DNA from: Rhodobacteraceae bacterium IMCC1335 | Lineage (GTDB): Bacteria > Pseudomonadota > Alphaproteobacteria > Rhodobacterales > Rhodobacteraceae | Assembly: GCA_039640495.1 (NCBI GenBank) | Contig: CP046864.1 | Span: forward strand, 2,232,001-2,296,000 | Reading direction: 5' to 3' | DNA: 64,000 nucleotides | Shown: in pieces, positions 1 to 9,877 of the stretch | How positions within the stretch are numbered: the first letter of the stretch is position 1 | How the letters are laid out: each line of letters opens with the position of its first letter | Notes under the pieces: generated by a model | Database searches by the model: none | What the model was told of the DNA's origin: nothing | Seen by the model: the letters and a program-made list of their open reading frames with translations, nothing else | Translations under genes and position numbers: made by a program

Positions 1-1241
1 ACACGCCGGTGCCCATGGGCGCTTTGGCTGGGCGTGCGCGGGGCAAGGATTTTCGCCCCTATCGGCTGACTCCCAGCCATCGTTGGGCCGAAGAAAATGG
101 CGCGACCTTTGTGGAAACCGGGAATTGGTTGCGCGCCCAATGGTATGCCCGCCCTGGGGAAAAAGGCTGGCGCGACAGTGTTGATCGCGAAGTTGAAATG
201 ACCCGAGCATCCGTGGGCATTTGCGATGTCACAACTTTAGGAAAAATCGATATCCAAGGCAAAGATGCTGCCCTGTTTTTAAACCATATTTACACCAATG
301 CCTTCCTCAAACTGCCCGTGGGCAAAGTGCGTTACGGGCTGATGCTGCGCGAAGACGGCATCGCTTATGATGATGGCACAACGGCCCGATTGGGCGAAAA
401 CCACTTTGTGATGACCACAACGACCGCCAATGCCGTCTTGGTCTTTCGGCGCTTAGAATTTGCACGGCAATGCCTGTGGCCTGAGCTTGATGTTCATATG
501 ATTTCTACCACGGATGCTTGGGCGCAATTTGCGGTGGCCGGGCCGAATTCGCGCGCGCTATTGCAAAAGCTTGTCGACAAATCGTTCGATTTGTCAAACG
601 AAGGCTTCGGCTTTATGGCTTGTGCTGAAACCACCGTCTGCGGCGGTACGCCAGCCCGTTTGTTCAGAATTTCTTTTTCAGGTGAATTGGCCTATGAAAT
701 CGCCGTGCCCGCGCGCTTTGGCACCGCAATGATGGACTGCTTGATGCAAGCTGGGCAGGAATTTGACGCTGTGCCCTATGGTACCGAAGCGCTTGGGGTG
801 ATGCGGATCGAAAAAGGCCATGCCGCGGGCAATGAATTAAACGGGCAAACATCAGCGTTGAATCTGGGGCTGGGCGGGCTTGTCAGCGCCAAGAAAGATT
901 GCATCGGCAAAATCCTGTCTCAACGCCCGGAAATGAACCGCGAAGATTCGATCCGCCTTGTCGGGTTTAAACCCGTCGATCAAAGCCAAGCGCTGTCTGC
1001 TGGGGCGCATTTCATCGCGTTGAATGACGCAGCAACAATGGCCAATGATCAAGGCTGGATGTCTTCGGTAGCCTATTCGCCGGTTTTGGGGCATTCGATC
1101 GGCTTGGGCTTTATAAAGGCGGGCCATGAACGCATGGGCGAAGTGGTGCGCGCGGTCAACCCAGCCCAGAATAAAGAGGTACAGGTGAAGATCGTATCAC
1201 CGCATTTCTATGATCCGGATGGAGGGCGGCAACGTGGCTGA
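1..1241 (+). CDS. mgdC: N-methylglutamate dehydrogenase subunit C (sarcosine oxidase alpha-like), 5' end outside window
   Basis: C-terminal ~413 residues of a sarcosine-oxidase-alpha-type protein. The reading frame is open to base 1, so the gene begins upstream. The visible part is the aminomethyltransferase (GcvT)-like folate-binding half, with family motifs such as DVTTLGKIDIQG, VGKVRYGLMLREDG and MTTTTANAV. This fold transfers the oxidised methyl group to tetrahydrofolate. Heterotetrameric sarcosine oxidase and N-methylglutamate dehydrogenase (MgdABCD) are homologous. I prefer mgdC because tmm, mgsABC and gmaS follow within 8 kb; soxA is the alternative. In this pathway the enzyme oxidises N-methylglutamate to glutamate and methylene-THF or formaldehyde. 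The stop overlaps the start of the next gene by 8 bases. Confidence 0.8.
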   Translation, partial: TPVPMGALAGRARGKDFRPYRLTPSHRWAEENGATFVETGNWLRAQWYARPGEKGWRDSVDREVEMTRASVGICDVTTLGKIDIQGKDAALFLNHIYTNAFLKLPVGKVRYGLMLREDGIAYDDGTTARLGENHFVMTTTTANAVLVFRRLEFARQCLWPELDVHMISTTDAWAQFAVAGPNSRALLQKLVDKSFDLSNEGFGFMACAETTVCGGTPARLFRISFSGELAYEIAVPARFGTAMMDCLMQAGQEFDAVPYGTEALGVMRIEKGHAAGNELNGQTSALNLGLGGLVSAKKDCIGKILSQRPEMNREDSIRLVGFKPVDQSQALSAGAHFIALNDAATMANDQGWMSSVAYSPVLGHSIGLGFIKAGHERMGEVVRAVNPAQNKEVQVKIVSPHFYDPDGGRQRG

Positions 1242-1809
1242 ATATAGATTAACCTCGGAAGAATTTCTTGGCGGCTATCAAGCGCAATTTGGACCAATCA
1301 GCCTGCGCGAGATCAGCGATATATGCATGGTCTCGATGGCGGTTCCCTTGGCAGAGGAGCAAGCTGTTCGCAAAGCTTTGAAAGCAGCTTTTGGTATCGA
1401 TATGCCCGATATCGGGCAGAGCCAAGGCGCGGCAGCGCTGGACTCGCGGGTGCTACGCATGGGATTGGATCACATGTTCGTACTTTTCGCGCGAGCGCAA
1501 AATACCGAACGCCCGGAGCAACAGATTAAAACCCTGATGAAAAGCGCCGTTTACACAACAGATCAAAGCCATAACTGGGTTGGTTTGGAAATATCCGGGC
1601 CTGGTTGCCGCAGCGCGCTTGAGCGCATTTGTCCCATTGATTTGCACCCCGAGAGGTTCGAGATTAACGCGGTTGCGCGCACGCAGATGGAGCATCTGGG
1701 CACAATAATTTTATGCGTAGATCACGAAACCTATTGGCTGTTTTCGGCCAGCTCATCGGCGAAATCGTTTTTACATGCGCTTGAAACATCGATCCACAAC
1801 GTTCAATGA
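1234..1809 (+). CDS. mgdD: N-methylglutamate dehydrogenase subunit D (sarcosine oxidase gamma-like)
   Basis: Small gamma-type subunit of the heterotetrameric oxidase/dehydrogenase, about 191 residues from a GTG start at 1234. An in-frame ATG at 1210 exists, but the GTG is preceded by GGAGGG and gives the 8-base overlap with mgdC expected of translational coupling. Gamma subunits are divergent. Identification rests on position after the alpha subunit, length and the weak GcvT-like pattern (NWVGLEISGPGCRSALERIC near the middle, then a run of hydrophobic strands). It probably has a structural role in the complex. Last gene of its operon: tmm converges on it 90 bases downstream, and I see no strong terminator in the gap. 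Confidence 0.75.
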   Translation: MAEYRLTSEEFLGGYQAQFGPISLREISDICMVSMAVPLAEEQAVRKALKAAFGIDMPDIGQSQGAAALDSRVLRMGLDHMFVLFARAQNTERPEQQIKTLMKSAVYTTDQSHNWVGLEISGPGCRSALERICPIDLHPERFEINAVARTQMEHLGTIILCVDHETYWLFSASSSAKSFLHALETSIHNVQ

Positions 1810-1899
1810 TTCAAAACACAAGTTAACAAATCGCTGCGGAGGGCAGAAAAACAAGGCTTTTCCCGAGCAGCAAAGACGTCTTATGTGGATTAAAATCTG

Positions 1900-3243
1900 T
1901 CAGCTTTGAAGATAGCTTTCCAATGAATCATCCAGCGCCTCTTTCCAAGGCGTGTGATGAACCGGCGCCATTTTGCCAGTAATCGCCGACTTGTAGCCAT
2001 TATCGCGGAAACCCATTATATCCTGACCCTTATGCGCCTTCCATTGGAAGAACGCCTCGCAGGCGCCATCCACATCGAAATCGGGATAATCGGTTTCGCC
2101 AATCAACTCTTTCACGTAATCCCCCTGATAGGTGATTGCGTATTTTGCATCATCGCTAAGCTCTTCGCGCGCCTCCCGCTCGGCCACATCTGCCAGCAAA
2201 CGGGCTTTATCCTGAGGTATCACAAGCCGCCCCATGATCGCATCCCGTACCCACCAGGCTTGAGCGTCAAACATATTAAAAGTGAACCATTGATCCTGCA
2301 TGCCAAGGTAAAATAATCTCGGGTTATGGACCCAAGCCACCCCTTTATAAAGATCAGCTGCAGCCAGCCGGTTGGCCGTGGCCAAACGCAAATCATCCGG
2401 CAGAAAATTAAAGAAATGCTTGTAACCCGTGCATAGAATGATTGAATCAACCTCGCGATTGCTGCCATCGATGAAATATGCAGTTTTGCCCTCTACGCGC
2501 TTTAGCGCCGGCACTTCTTGCCAATTTTTGGGCCAATCAAACCCGATCGGCGCGGTTCGATGCGCCACGGTCACCGAGCGGCAGCCATATTTCCAACATT
2601 GCGATCCAATATCCTCTGCAGAATAAGAGGTGCCCAAAATTAAGATATCCTGATCTGTGAATTCTCGGGCATCTCTGAAATCATGCGCGTGCAAAATCCG
2701 CCCATTAAAGCTTTCAAACCCCGTATAATATGGCATATTTGGCGTTGAAAAATGGCCCGAAGCCACCACCACATGATCGAAGAGTTCGGTATAGCTGCTG
2801 TCTTTTTCATGATCATGGGCGGTGACATGAAATTTTTCGCTGGCGGGATCATAAGACACCCAACGAATTACCGTGTTAAAGCGGATCCAATCTTTGACCC
2901 CGGCGGCGTTGACCCGCCCCTCAATATAATCAAACAAAACAGCGCGCGGCGGGTAAGATGCAATGGGTCGACCAAAATGCGTATCAAAACTGTAATCCGC
3001 AAATTCAAGGCCTTCTTTGGGCCCATTTGACCAAAGATAGCGATACATTGAGCCATGGCAGGGCTCGCCATTTGCGTCCAGACCGGTGCGCCAATCATAG
3101 GCCCATAAACCGCCCCACGTGGCCTGTTTTTCAAAGCAGACAACCTCTGGAATTTCAACGCCCGCCATGGCGGCGGATTGAAATGCGCGCAATTGTGCAA
3201 GCCCCGATGGCCCGGCTCCGATCACTGCGATACGTTTTTGCAT
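1900..3243 (-). CDS. tmm: trimethylamine monooxygenase
   Basis: 447-residue class B flavin monooxygenase that oxidises trimethylamine (and often dimethyl sulfide) to the N-oxide with NADPH and O2. The FAD-binding motif GAGPSG lies at residues 8-13, the second Rossmann motif [10 protein letters not shown] near residue 204, and an FMO-type LCTGY motif near 271. Length and wording ([27 protein letters not shown]) match the bacterial Tmm group rather than generic FMOs. It is transcribed towards mgdD and away from amtB, sharing a 439-base divergent upstream region with amtB. It makes TMAO, whose later products (DMA, MMA) feed GmaS. The TMAO demethylase and DMA monooxygenase genes are not in this window. 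Confidence 0.92.
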   Translation of the reverse strand: MQKRIAVIGAGPSGLAQLRAFQSAAMAGVEIPEVVCFEKQATWGGLWAYDWRTGLDANGEPCHGSMYRYLWSNGPKEGLEFADYSFDTHFGRPIASYPPRAVLFDYIEGRVNAAGVKDWIRFNTVIRWVSYDPASEKFHVTAHDHEKDSSYTELFDHVVVASGHFSTPNMPYYTGFESFNGRILHAHDFRDAREFTDQDILILGTSYSAEDIGSQCWKYGCRSVTVAHRTAPIGFDWPKNWQEVPALKRVEGKTAYFIDGSNREVDSIILCTGYKHFFNFLPDDLRLATANRLAAADLYKGVAWVHNPRLFYLGMQDQWFTFNMFDAQAWWVRDAIMGRLVIPQDKARLLADVAEREAREELSDDAKYAITYQGDYVKELIGETDYPDFDVDGACEAFFQWKAHKGQDIMGFRDNGYKSAITGKMAPVHHTPWKEALDDSLESYLQS

Positions 3244-3682
3244 TAGTCCCTCACTTTTTAAGGCAGATAGCCCTCGCGGATCACGGGTTCTGCCTTCTCA
3301 TTCTTATTCACTCGCGCCGCGACATTTCACCCACAGTCAAAGAAACGCAAAACCAACTGCAATTTCAAGATCATCAAAGCGGCCAGAGAGCCAACTGCGG
3401 TTTTAAATCTCAAAAAAAAATAAAACCCAGACTCTCGATTGCACTTCCCCTGTCACAATAATTTCATAACGCATTGAAAAATATATTAATTATTTTTTTC
3501 AATTATTCTTTAGCCTCTAATTTATAAGGGCATAGACCCCAAAATTTATTCGTTAAAAAGACCAGAAAATTTGTAATGATCCGCCACGCTTAGGCCCTGC
3601 TTAAGCGGCCAAACCGCAATGGCACATCAGAATGTCCGCGGAGCGGCACGGGAGTAAAATTTAAAAACGAAGGGAACAGATC
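3244..3682. promoter_or_regulatory. divergent tmm/amtB upstream region
   Basis: A 439-base non-coding stretch between two divergent genes. It contains a very A+T-rich block (about 3470-3530) that contrasts with the roughly 50% GC genes either side, as expected for promoters. A TGGCAC at 3619 resembles the -24 half of a sigma-54 promoter, but no GC at the -12 position follows it, so I do not call one. An A/G-rich ribosome-binding stretch (GAAGGGAACAG) precedes the GTG start of amtB at 3683. Confidence 0.5.
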
Positions 3683-5083
3683 GTGGAAGAACAAATTGCA
3701 GAATTGGCTGCGCAAGTTGCCGCTCTTCAGGCCAGCAGCAGCGTGACAAACACGATGTTTGCGGAAACCTATTATTATTTAACAATTCCGCTAATGATCA
3801 TCATTCACGCGGGATTTCTCGCCTATGAAATGGGTGCCTCTAGAATGAAAAACGTGCTCTCATCGGGCGTCAAAAACATTCTGGCTTTTGCCTTTATGAT
3901 CCCCACTTTCTACTTCTTTGGTTGGTGGATTTATTGGGCGTTTCCAACCGGTCTCAGCCTATCTATGGGCGCCATGGAAATTTCCGGCGCCGAATATGCA
4001 AGCTCAATCGCTTTGGGTTGGGGGGATGGCGCGGCCGCTATGGGGCCAAATATTGCCGATCAAGCCTCGGGCGTTTTCTTTGGCGCCTTCGCGCTGTTTG
4101 CCTGCACCACGGCCTCTATCATGTCCGGCGCGGTGATCGAGCGTATTCAAACGGTGGGTTTCACCATTCTGGCGATCGTTCTCGGTTCTTTTGCTTGGGT
4201 GGTTGCGGCGGCCTGGGGCTGGCACGCGGATGGCTGGCTGGTCACGCAATGGGGGCTACATGATTTTGGCGCGGCGGGCCTTGTACACGCGGTGGCAGGC
4301 TTCTTCGCGCTTGGCGTTTTGGTGAATCTTGGACCCAGAATTGGCAAATTCAACGCCGATGGCAGCGCCAATCACATCGCTGGACATAACATGCCGATGA
4401 CGGTGACGGGCTTGATGCTGATTATCGTAGGCTTCTGGGGCTTTTTGATGGCCTGCGTGATTGTGCCCGGCGAAGGTTGGTCGTGGTATGAAAACGCACC
4501 GGCAACGATTTATGGCACGCCGATCACGCTTTCAGCTTTGGCCTTCAACATCCTAATGGGCATTGCCGGCGGGATTATTGGTGCTTGGATTTACACCAAA
4601 GATCCGTTCTGGATGATGTCTGGCGCGCTGGCCGGTATTATTTCGGTGGCCTCGGGCTTGGATATCTATTTCCCGGGTCTGGCCTTTATCATCGCCTTTG
4701 CCGCAGGTGTTATTCTGCAGCCTTGCGCGAATATTCTTGAGCGGATGGGGATAGATGATGCGGTTGGCGCTGTCACCGTGCATGGCACGATCGGCCTCTT
4801 TGGTTTGATTATGCTGGGGGTCTTTGCCAGTGGATATCCCGCTTTAGATGCCTTTATGGGCGATGCCGTACGGCCTACCATTTCGCTGACGGGGCAAATC
4901 GTGGGTGCGGTTGTGTTCTTCTTGCTGGGCTTTGTCCCGGGTTATGTGGTGTCCTTGATCCTCAAAGGGTTGGGTATGCTGCGCACTCCGGAAGCGGCAG
5001 AACTGGCAGGGCTTGATCCTGTTAAAGTGCCTGCTCAGGGCTATCCAGAGGGCATTCCAGCCTCTGCGCCCGCATCCAATTGA
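3683..5083 (+). CDS. amtB: ammonium transporter AmtB
   Basis: 466-residue Amt/MEP/Rh channel with about 11 predicted membrane spans. The conserved pore histidines are seen in GLVHAVAGFF (about residue 205) and VTVHGTIGLFG (about 365), and the family signature DAVGAVTVHG is intact. It starts at GTG 3683. The N-terminus carries a short acidic/Ala-rich helix before the first span. Placed between tmm and the mgs/gmaS genes, it probably recovers ammonium released from or needed by methylamine metabolism. No glnK/PII gene is adjacent, unlike the classic glnK-amtB pair. A 62-codon membrane-protein gene follows after 21 bases, then a terminator. Confidence 0.95.
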   Translation: MEEQIAELAAQVAALQASSSVTNTMFAETYYYLTIPLMIIIHAGFLAYEMGASRMKNVLSSGVKNILAFAFMIPTFYFFGWWIYWAFPTGLSLSMGAMEISGAEYASSIALGWGDGAAAMGPNIADQASGVFFGAFALFACTTASIMSGAVIERIQTVGFTILAIVLGSFAWVVAAAWGWHADGWLVTQWGLHDFGAAGLVHAVAGFFALGVLVNLGPRIGKFNADGSANHIAGHNMPMTVTGLMLIIVGFWGFLMACVIVPGEGWSWYENAPATIYGTPITLSALAFNILMGIAGGIIGAWIYTKDPFWMMSGALAGIISVASGLDIYFPGLAFIIAFAAGVILQPCANILERMGIDDAVGAVTVHGTIGLFGLIMLGVFASGYPALDAFMGDAVRPTISLTGQIVGAVVFFLLGFVPGYVVSLILKGLGMLRTPEAAELAGLDPVKVPAQGYPEGIPASAPASN

Positions 5084-5104
5084 TCTAGAAAAGGGAGAAA
5101 AACA

Positions 5105-5293
5105 ATGGGTTTTCCATATGACACCGGCGATTGGTCGGGGATCTTTGCCGAAGGTGCAAGCGGCGTGATGTTTACCGGATGGGGCGGCAGCGCGCCAGGC
5201 TGGTATACATTGATTGCGGTCATCATTTGCATTGTGGTTTTGGTGATGGGCAACAGCTCTGAAGCGCAAAAATACAAAAACGCCGAAAAATAG
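5105..5293 (+). CDS. small single-span membrane protein next to amtB
   Basis: 62 residues: a Gly-rich N-terminus (SGVMFTGWGGSAPGWYTL) followed by one hydrophobic segment (LIAVIICIVVLVMG) and a short charged tail. A ribosome-binding site (AAGGGAG) lies just upstream, 21 bases after amtB, and a strong terminator follows, so it is the last cistron of the amtB transcript. I do not recognise a named family; an accessory subunit of the transporter is an inference from position only. Confidence 0.7.
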   Translation: MGFPYDTGDWSGIFAEGASGVMFTGWGGSAPGWYTLIAVIICIVVLVMGNSSEAQKYKNAEK

Positions 5294-5312
5294 AGGCCGA
5301 CATAAAAGAATT

Positions 5313-5342
5313 GGGCAGGCTTATGCAAGCCTGCCCTTTTTT
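5313..5342 (+). terminator. intrinsic terminator after amtB unit
   Basis: A perfect 10-bp stem, GGGCAGGCTT paired with AAGCCTGCCC, with a 4-base loop and followed by six T. It ends the amtB transcript and separates it from mgsABC-gmaS. Confidence 0.92.
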
Positions 5343-5495
5343 GTGCAGAAATTTTATGCAAATTCTCTGTTTTTTGAAACAAGCTCCATTCAAGACTGGA
5401 AACATATAATTTTCTTACTAAAGTGTTTTGCAGGGGCCCGGTTGCAGCCAAAAATTGCAACGCAGTAACTTACGACAGACTCATAGGATTATATA

Positions 5496-6392
5496 ATGTG
5501 CGGAATTGTTGGGCTTTTCTTAAAAGACCCCTCGCTGGAAGCTGCGTTGGGGCGCATGCTCACGGATATGCTCGTCACTATGTCGGATCGCGGGCCCGAC
5601 AGCGCAGGGATCGCCATCTATAGCGAGGCTGTGGAGGATCGCGCCAAAATCACCATCCAATCTGCACACCCGGATCAAGACTTTGCCGCTTTAGAGGCAG
5701 ATTTCAAAGCAACCTTTGGACAGTCGCTGACTTTGCAGCGCAAAAACAGCCATGCGGTTTTTGAAATTCCTCAAAACCAAATCGACGAGATACGCGCCCG
5801 AATGCGCCAGGCGCATCCCGGCATCAGAGTGATGAGCACGGGCGATAACATCGAGATTTATAAAGATATCGGTCTCCCGAAAAGCGTTGCAGAGCGGTTT
5901 GATGTCCCGCTGATGCAAGGCACCCACGGTATTGGCCATACAAGAATGGCCACCGAAAGCGCAGTGACCACGATGGGCGCCCACCCCTTTAACACCGGCC
6001 CGGATCAATGCTTGGTGCATAATGGATCCTTGTCCAACCACAATTCGCTGCGCCGTCAATTGCAGCGCGAAGGCGTGGTGATCGAAACCGAAAATGACAC
6101 TGAAGTGGGCGCCGCCTATTTAACATGGAAAATGCAAAATGGTAGCTCGTTGGGCGAGGCGCTGCAGAGTAGCCTTGATGATCTGGACGGTTTTTTTACC
6201 TTTGTCGTTGGCACCAAGGATGGGTTTGGCGTGCTGCGCGATCCAATTGCCTGCAAACCGGCTGTGATGGCCGAAACCGATCAATATGTTGCTTTTGGCT
6301 CGGAATATCGGGCTTTGGTCAATCTGCCCGGAATAGCCGGCGCCCATATTTGGGAACCGGAACCCGCAACTGTCTATTTTTGGACCCATTAA
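5496..6392 (+). CDS. mgsA: N-methylglutamate synthase subunit A (class II glutamine amidotransferase-like)
   Basis: 298 residues with the Ntn-type class II amidotransferase fold. The chain starts MCGIVGLF, so removal of Met exposes the catalytic Cys. Downstream motifs include GIGHTRMATES, an Asn/Gly oxyanion region (VHNGSLSNH) and NDTEV. It resembles GlxB/GltB N-terminal domains. With MgsB and MgsC it converts methylamine (held as gamma-glutamylmethylamide) and glutamate/2-oxoglutarate to N-methylglutamate. The following gene starts directly after the stop, so the three subunits are translationally coupled. Generic GlxB (glutamate synthase-like) is the alternative name; the gmaS context favours mgsA. 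Confidence 0.88.
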   Translation: MCGIVGLFLKDPSLEAALGRMLTDMLVTMSDRGPDSAGIAIYSEAVEDRAKITIQSAHPDQDFAALEADFKATFGQSLTLQRKNSHAVFEIPQNQIDEIRARMRQAHPGIRVMSTGDNIEIYKDIGLPKSVAERFDVPLMQGTHGIGHTRMATESAVTTMGAHPFNTGPDQCLVHNGSLSNHNSLRRQLQREGVVIETENDTEVGAAYLTWKMQNGSSLGEALQSSLDDLDGFFTFVVGTKDGFGVLRDPIACKPAVMAETDQYVAFGSEYRALVNLPGIAGAHIWEPEPATVYFWTH

Positions 6393-7076
6393 ATGCAAAT
6401 AATCGATCTAGACCAAACAAACCTGCGACAGGCCAATGCGCAGTTGCAAAACCAAAGCACCGGCGCCAATCAAACAGAATGGCAGATTTTGAACCCCAAA
6501 GGCGCCCACGCGATTGCGGTTGGATTAGACGCGCCGATTAACGTGACCGTTGAAGGCTCAACCGGCTATTATTGCGCGGGAATGAACAAACAAGCGCGTC
6601 TGCGCATCAACGGCTCTGTGGGCCCAGGCGTTGCAGAAAATATGATGTCCGGCACGGTGATTATTGAGGGCGATGCCAGCCAATATGCGGGGGCAACGGG
6701 CCATGGCGGGCTTTTGGTTATCAAAGGCAATGCCTCCTCGCGCTGCGGGATCTCTATGAAGGGAATTGACATCGTGGTGCATGGTAATATCGGCCATATG
6801 TCAGCCTTTATGGGGCAATCCGGCACAATGGTTGTCTGCGGTGAAGCGGGCGAAGCGCTTGGTGATAGCCTATATGAGGCAAAGCTGTTTGTGCGCGGGG
6901 CGGTAAAATCTTTAGGGGCAGATTGCATTGAGAAAGAAATGCGTCCCGAACATCTTGCCGAAGTGCAGGCTTTGCTCGAGCGCGCGGAAAGCACGGCCAA
7001 GCCCAGCGACTTTAAGCGCTATGGATCGGCGCGCAAACTCTATAATTTTGACGTCGATCATGCCGGAGATTATTAA
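6393..7076 (+). CDS. mgsB: N-methylglutamate synthase subunit B (GXGXG domain)
   Basis: 227 residues dominated by the right-handed beta-helix GXGXG domain of the glutamate synthase alpha C-terminus. Glycine-spaced repeats such as GSTGYYCAGM, GSVGPGVAENM, GDASQYAGATGHGG and GNIGHMSAFMG are visible between residues 50 and 150. It is a stand-alone version of a domain that in GltB is fused to the other two. It starts immediately after mgsA and ends 8 bases before mgsC, with a GGTGAAG ribosome-binding stretch for mgsC in that gap. Confidence 0.88.
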   Translation: MQIIDLDQTNLRQANAQLQNQSTGANQTEWQILNPKGAHAIAVGLDAPINVTVEGSTGYYCAGMNKQARLRINGSVGPGVAENMMSGTVIIEGDASQYAGATGHGGLLVIKGNASSRCGISMKGIDIVVHGNIGHMSAFMGQSGTMVVCGEAGEALGDSLYEAKLFVRGAVKSLGADCIEKEMRPEHLAEVQALLERAESTAKPSDFKRYGSARKLYNFDVDHAGDY

Positions 7077-7084
7077 GGTGAAGA

Positions 7085-8431
7085 ATGAACAAACCCCCTG
7101 AAACCGCGGCAGCGCCGCGCACCGAACCGATACAATCCGCTACATTTACGCCGGCTGTAAATGCTGAAATCCGCCGCGCAGCTGCGACCGGTATTTATGA
7201 CATACGCGGCGGCGGCGCCAAACGCGCGGTTCCCCATTTTGACGATCTTTTGTTTTTGGGTGCTTCGGTGTCTCGCTACCCTCTGGAAGGCTACCGTGAA
7301 ACCTGCGATACCTCGGTTACATTGGGCACGCGCTACGCGCAAAATCCGATTAAACTGGATATTCCGATCACCATCGCGGGAATGAGCTTTGGCGCCCTAT
7401 CTGGGCCTGCAAAAGAAGCGCTGGGGCGCGGCGCCACAGCAGCGGGAACCTCAACCACTACGGGCGATGGCGGCATGACAGCAGAAGAGCGCGGGCATTC
7501 TGATAAACTGGTCTATCAATATTTGCCTTCGCGTTATGGGATGAACCCCGATGATCTGCGCAAAGCCGATGCAATTGAAATGGTGGTTGGGCAAGGGGCA
7601 AAACCCGGCGGTGGCGGAATGCTTTTGGGTCAAAAAATATCGGACCGCGTGGCCGATATGCGCAACCTGCCAAAGGGCATCGATCAGCGCTCGGCCTGCC
7701 GGCACCCCGATTGGACCGGCCCCGACGATCTTGAAATCAAGTTGATCGAACTGCGCGAGATTACCCAATGGAAAATACCGATTTATGTAAAGATAGGCGC
7801 AACCCGCCCGTATTTTGATACAACGCTTGCTGTGAAAGCGGGGGCAGATGTTGTGGTGATTGACGGGATGCAAGGTGGCACAGCGGCCACGCAGGATGTG
7901 TTTATCGAACATGTCGGCCTGCCCACTTTGGCCTGCATTCGCCCGGCGGTAAAAGCGCTGCAAGATCTGGGGATGCATCGAAAAGTTCAATTGGTCGTCT
8001 CGGGCGGAATTCGCAATGGCGCGGATGTCGCCAAGGCCATGGCGCTGGGGGCAGATGCTGTTTCCATCGGAACCGCCGCTTTGATTGCGCTGGGCGATAA
8101 TGATCCCAAATGGGAGGCCGAGTATCAGGCATTGGGCACCACAGCAGGTGCCTATGATGATTGGCATGAGGGCAATGACCCCGCTGGCATCACAACCCAA
8201 GATCCAGTGCTTATGGCCCGGCTAGACCCGATTGCAGCCGGCCGGCGGTTGAAAAACTATCTCAAGGTTTTAACGCTTGAAGCGCAAACCATCGCCCGCG
8301 CCTGCGGAAAAAACAATTTGCGCAATTTGGAACCCGAAGATCTCTGCGCGCTCACGATTGAAGCCGCCGCCATGGCCGGCGTGCCGCTTGCCGGCACCAG
8401 CTGGATACCCGGCGCGGAGGCTCCATTTTGA
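7085..8431 (+). CDS. mgsC: N-methylglutamate synthase subunit C (FMN-binding glutamate synthase-like)
   Basis: 448 residues, the TIM-barrel FMN domain of glutamate synthase. Visible motifs: PITIAGMSFGALS, GTSTTTGDGGM, KPGGGGMLLG, VVVIDGMQGGTAATQ and LVVSGGIRNGADVAKA, ending with the AADAVSIGTAALIALG-type phosphate-binding region. It catalyses the reductive transfer step of N-methylglutamate synthesis. Third cistron of mgsABC, 48 bases before gmaS. The stand-alone FMN subunit together with GmaS is typical of the indirect methylamine pathway in roseobacters. Confidence 0.9.
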   Translation: MNKPPETAAAPRTEPIQSATFTPAVNAEIRRAAATGIYDIRGGGAKRAVPHFDDLLFLGASVSRYPLEGYRETCDTSVTLGTRYAQNPIKLDIPITIAGMSFGALSGPAKEALGRGATAAGTSTTTGDGGMTAEERGHSDKLVYQYLPSRYGMNPDDLRKADAIEMVVGQGAKPGGGGMLLGQKISDRVADMRNLPKGIDQRSACRHPDWTGPDDLEIKLIELREITQWKIPIYVKIGATRPYFDTTLAVKAGADVVVIDGMQGGTAATQDVFIEHVGLPTLACIRPAVKALQDLGMHRKVQLVVSGGIRNGADVAKAMALGADAVSIGTAALIALGDNDPKWEAEYQALGTTAGAYDDWHEGNDPAGITTQDPVLMARLDPIAAGRRLKNYLKVLTLEAQTIARACGKNNLRNLEPEDLCALTIEAAAMAGVPLAGTSWIPGAEAPF

Positions 8432-8479
8432 GCTCTTAAACAGCCAAGCCCCCCTGTCACAGTCGAAAGGATAAAAAAG

Positions 8480-9796
8480 ATGACCACAGATCTCGCCGCA
8501 TTTGCAAAAGCAACAGGTGTCAAATATTTTATGGTGTCATTTACCGATCTTTTTGGCGGTCAGCGCGCCAAGCTGGTACCCGCGCAGGCCATCGCCGAAA
8601 TGCAAGAAGATGGCGCCGGATTTGCCGGATTTGCAACCTATCTTGATATGACCCCCGCCCATCCTGATATGCTGGCGGTGCCGGATGCGTCTTCGGTTAT
8701 TCAATTGCCGTGGAAGCCAGAGGTGGCTTGGGTGGCCGCGAATTGCGTAATGGAGGGCAAAGATGTCGCGCAGGCCCCGCGCAACGTGCTGCGCAAGCTT
8801 ATTGATCAGGCCGCAGATCAGGGGTTACACGTGAAAACCGGCATTGAGGCTGAGTTCTTTTTACTCACACCACAGGGCGATCAAATCAGCGATCCGTTCG
8901 ATACCGCCGCAAAACCCTGCTATGATCAGCAAGCCGTGATGCGCCGCTATGAGGTGATCCGCGAAATTTGCGATTATATGTTGGAGTTGGGCTGGGGCCC
9001 TTATCAAAACGATCATGAAGACGCCAATGGCCAATTCGAAATGAATTGGGAATTCGATGACGCGTTGAAAACCGCGGATAAACACAGCTTTTTCAAATTC
9101 ATGGCCAAATCGGTGGCGGAAAAGCACGGTCTGCGCGCCACCTTCATGCCAAAACCAATTGAAGGGCTTACCGGCAATGGCTGCCATGCACATATTTCGG
9201 TTTGGGATGGTGCCGGTAGCGCGGCAAAAACGAATGTTTTTGCCGATGATGCGATGGATCTGGGCCTGTCGCAATCCGGGCGGCACTTTTTGGGTGGCAT
9301 CATGAAACATGCCAGCGCATTGGCGGCGATTACCAACCCCACCGTCAACAGCTACAAGCGCATCAATGCGCCGCGGACGATGTCGGGCGCCACTTGGGCA
9401 CCCAATACCGTCACATGGACCAGCAATAACCGCACCCATATGGTGCGCGTGCCTGGGCCTGGCCGGTTTGAACTGCGCCTACCGGATGGAGCCGCCAACC
9501 CCTATTTATTGCAAGCCGTGATTATTGCCGCCGGTCTGGATGGGCTGAGCACCAATGCCGATCCAGGCAAACGCTATGATATTGATATGTATGCCGAAGG
9601 GCATAAGGTGCGCGGCGCCCCACGCCTGCCTTTGAACCTGCTGGACGCATTGCGCGAATTTAACAAGAACAAAGGCTTAAAATCGATGTTGGGAGATGAG
9701 TTTTCAGCCGCTTATTTGAAGTTAAAGCATCAGGAATGGGATGCATTCGCCGCGCATTTTTCAACCTGGGAAAAAGAGAATACGCTGGATATCTGA
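8480..9796 (+). CDS. gmaS: gamma-glutamylmethylamide synthetase
   Basis: 438-residue glutamine-synthetase-fold enzyme that ligates methylamine to glutamate with ATP. GS motifs are in order: GIEAEFFLL (metal-binding Glu), GQFEMNWEF, GNGCHAHIS (ATP/metal His), and NRTHMVRVPGPGRFELRLPD near the C-terminus. The start (GATCACTTTGCAAAG-type ATG at 8480 after GAAAGGATAA) is well placed. Closest recognisable group is GlnT/GmaS rather than GlnA: it lacks the adenylylation Tyr region and is shorter. Its place after mgsABC makes GmaS the best call. No clear terminator is seen before the convergent caiD end. Confidence 0.92.
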   Translation: MTTDLAAFAKATGVKYFMVSFTDLFGGQRAKLVPAQAIAEMQEDGAGFAGFATYLDMTPAHPDMLAVPDASSVIQLPWKPEVAWVAANCVMEGKDVAQAPRNVLRKLIDQAADQGLHVKTGIEAEFFLLTPQGDQISDPFDTAAKPCYDQQAVMRRYEVIREICDYMLELGWGPYQNDHEDANGQFEMNWEFDDALKTADKHSFFKFMAKSVAEKHGLRATFMPKPIEGLTGNGCHAHISVWDGAGSAAKTNVFADDAMDLGLSQSGRHFLGGIMKHASALAAITNPTVNSYKRINAPRTMSGATWAPNTVTWTSNNRTHMVRVPGPGRFELRLPDGAANPYLLQAVIIAAGLDGLSTNADPGKRYDIDMYAEGHKVRGAPRLPLNLLDALREFNKNKGLKSMLGDEFSAAYLKLKHQEWDAFAAHFSTWEKENTLDI

Positions 9797-9877
9797 CCCA
9801 AACCGCCGCAAACGCAAAAGCCCCTGATCCGGCCTAATCAGCCTAAGAATGATTTGACGCCTGACGCGGGTTTGCCT

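Noticed and set aside
3619..3640. Sigma-54 promoter before amtB
   Set aside because: TGGCAC is present but the -12 GC element is not at the required distance.
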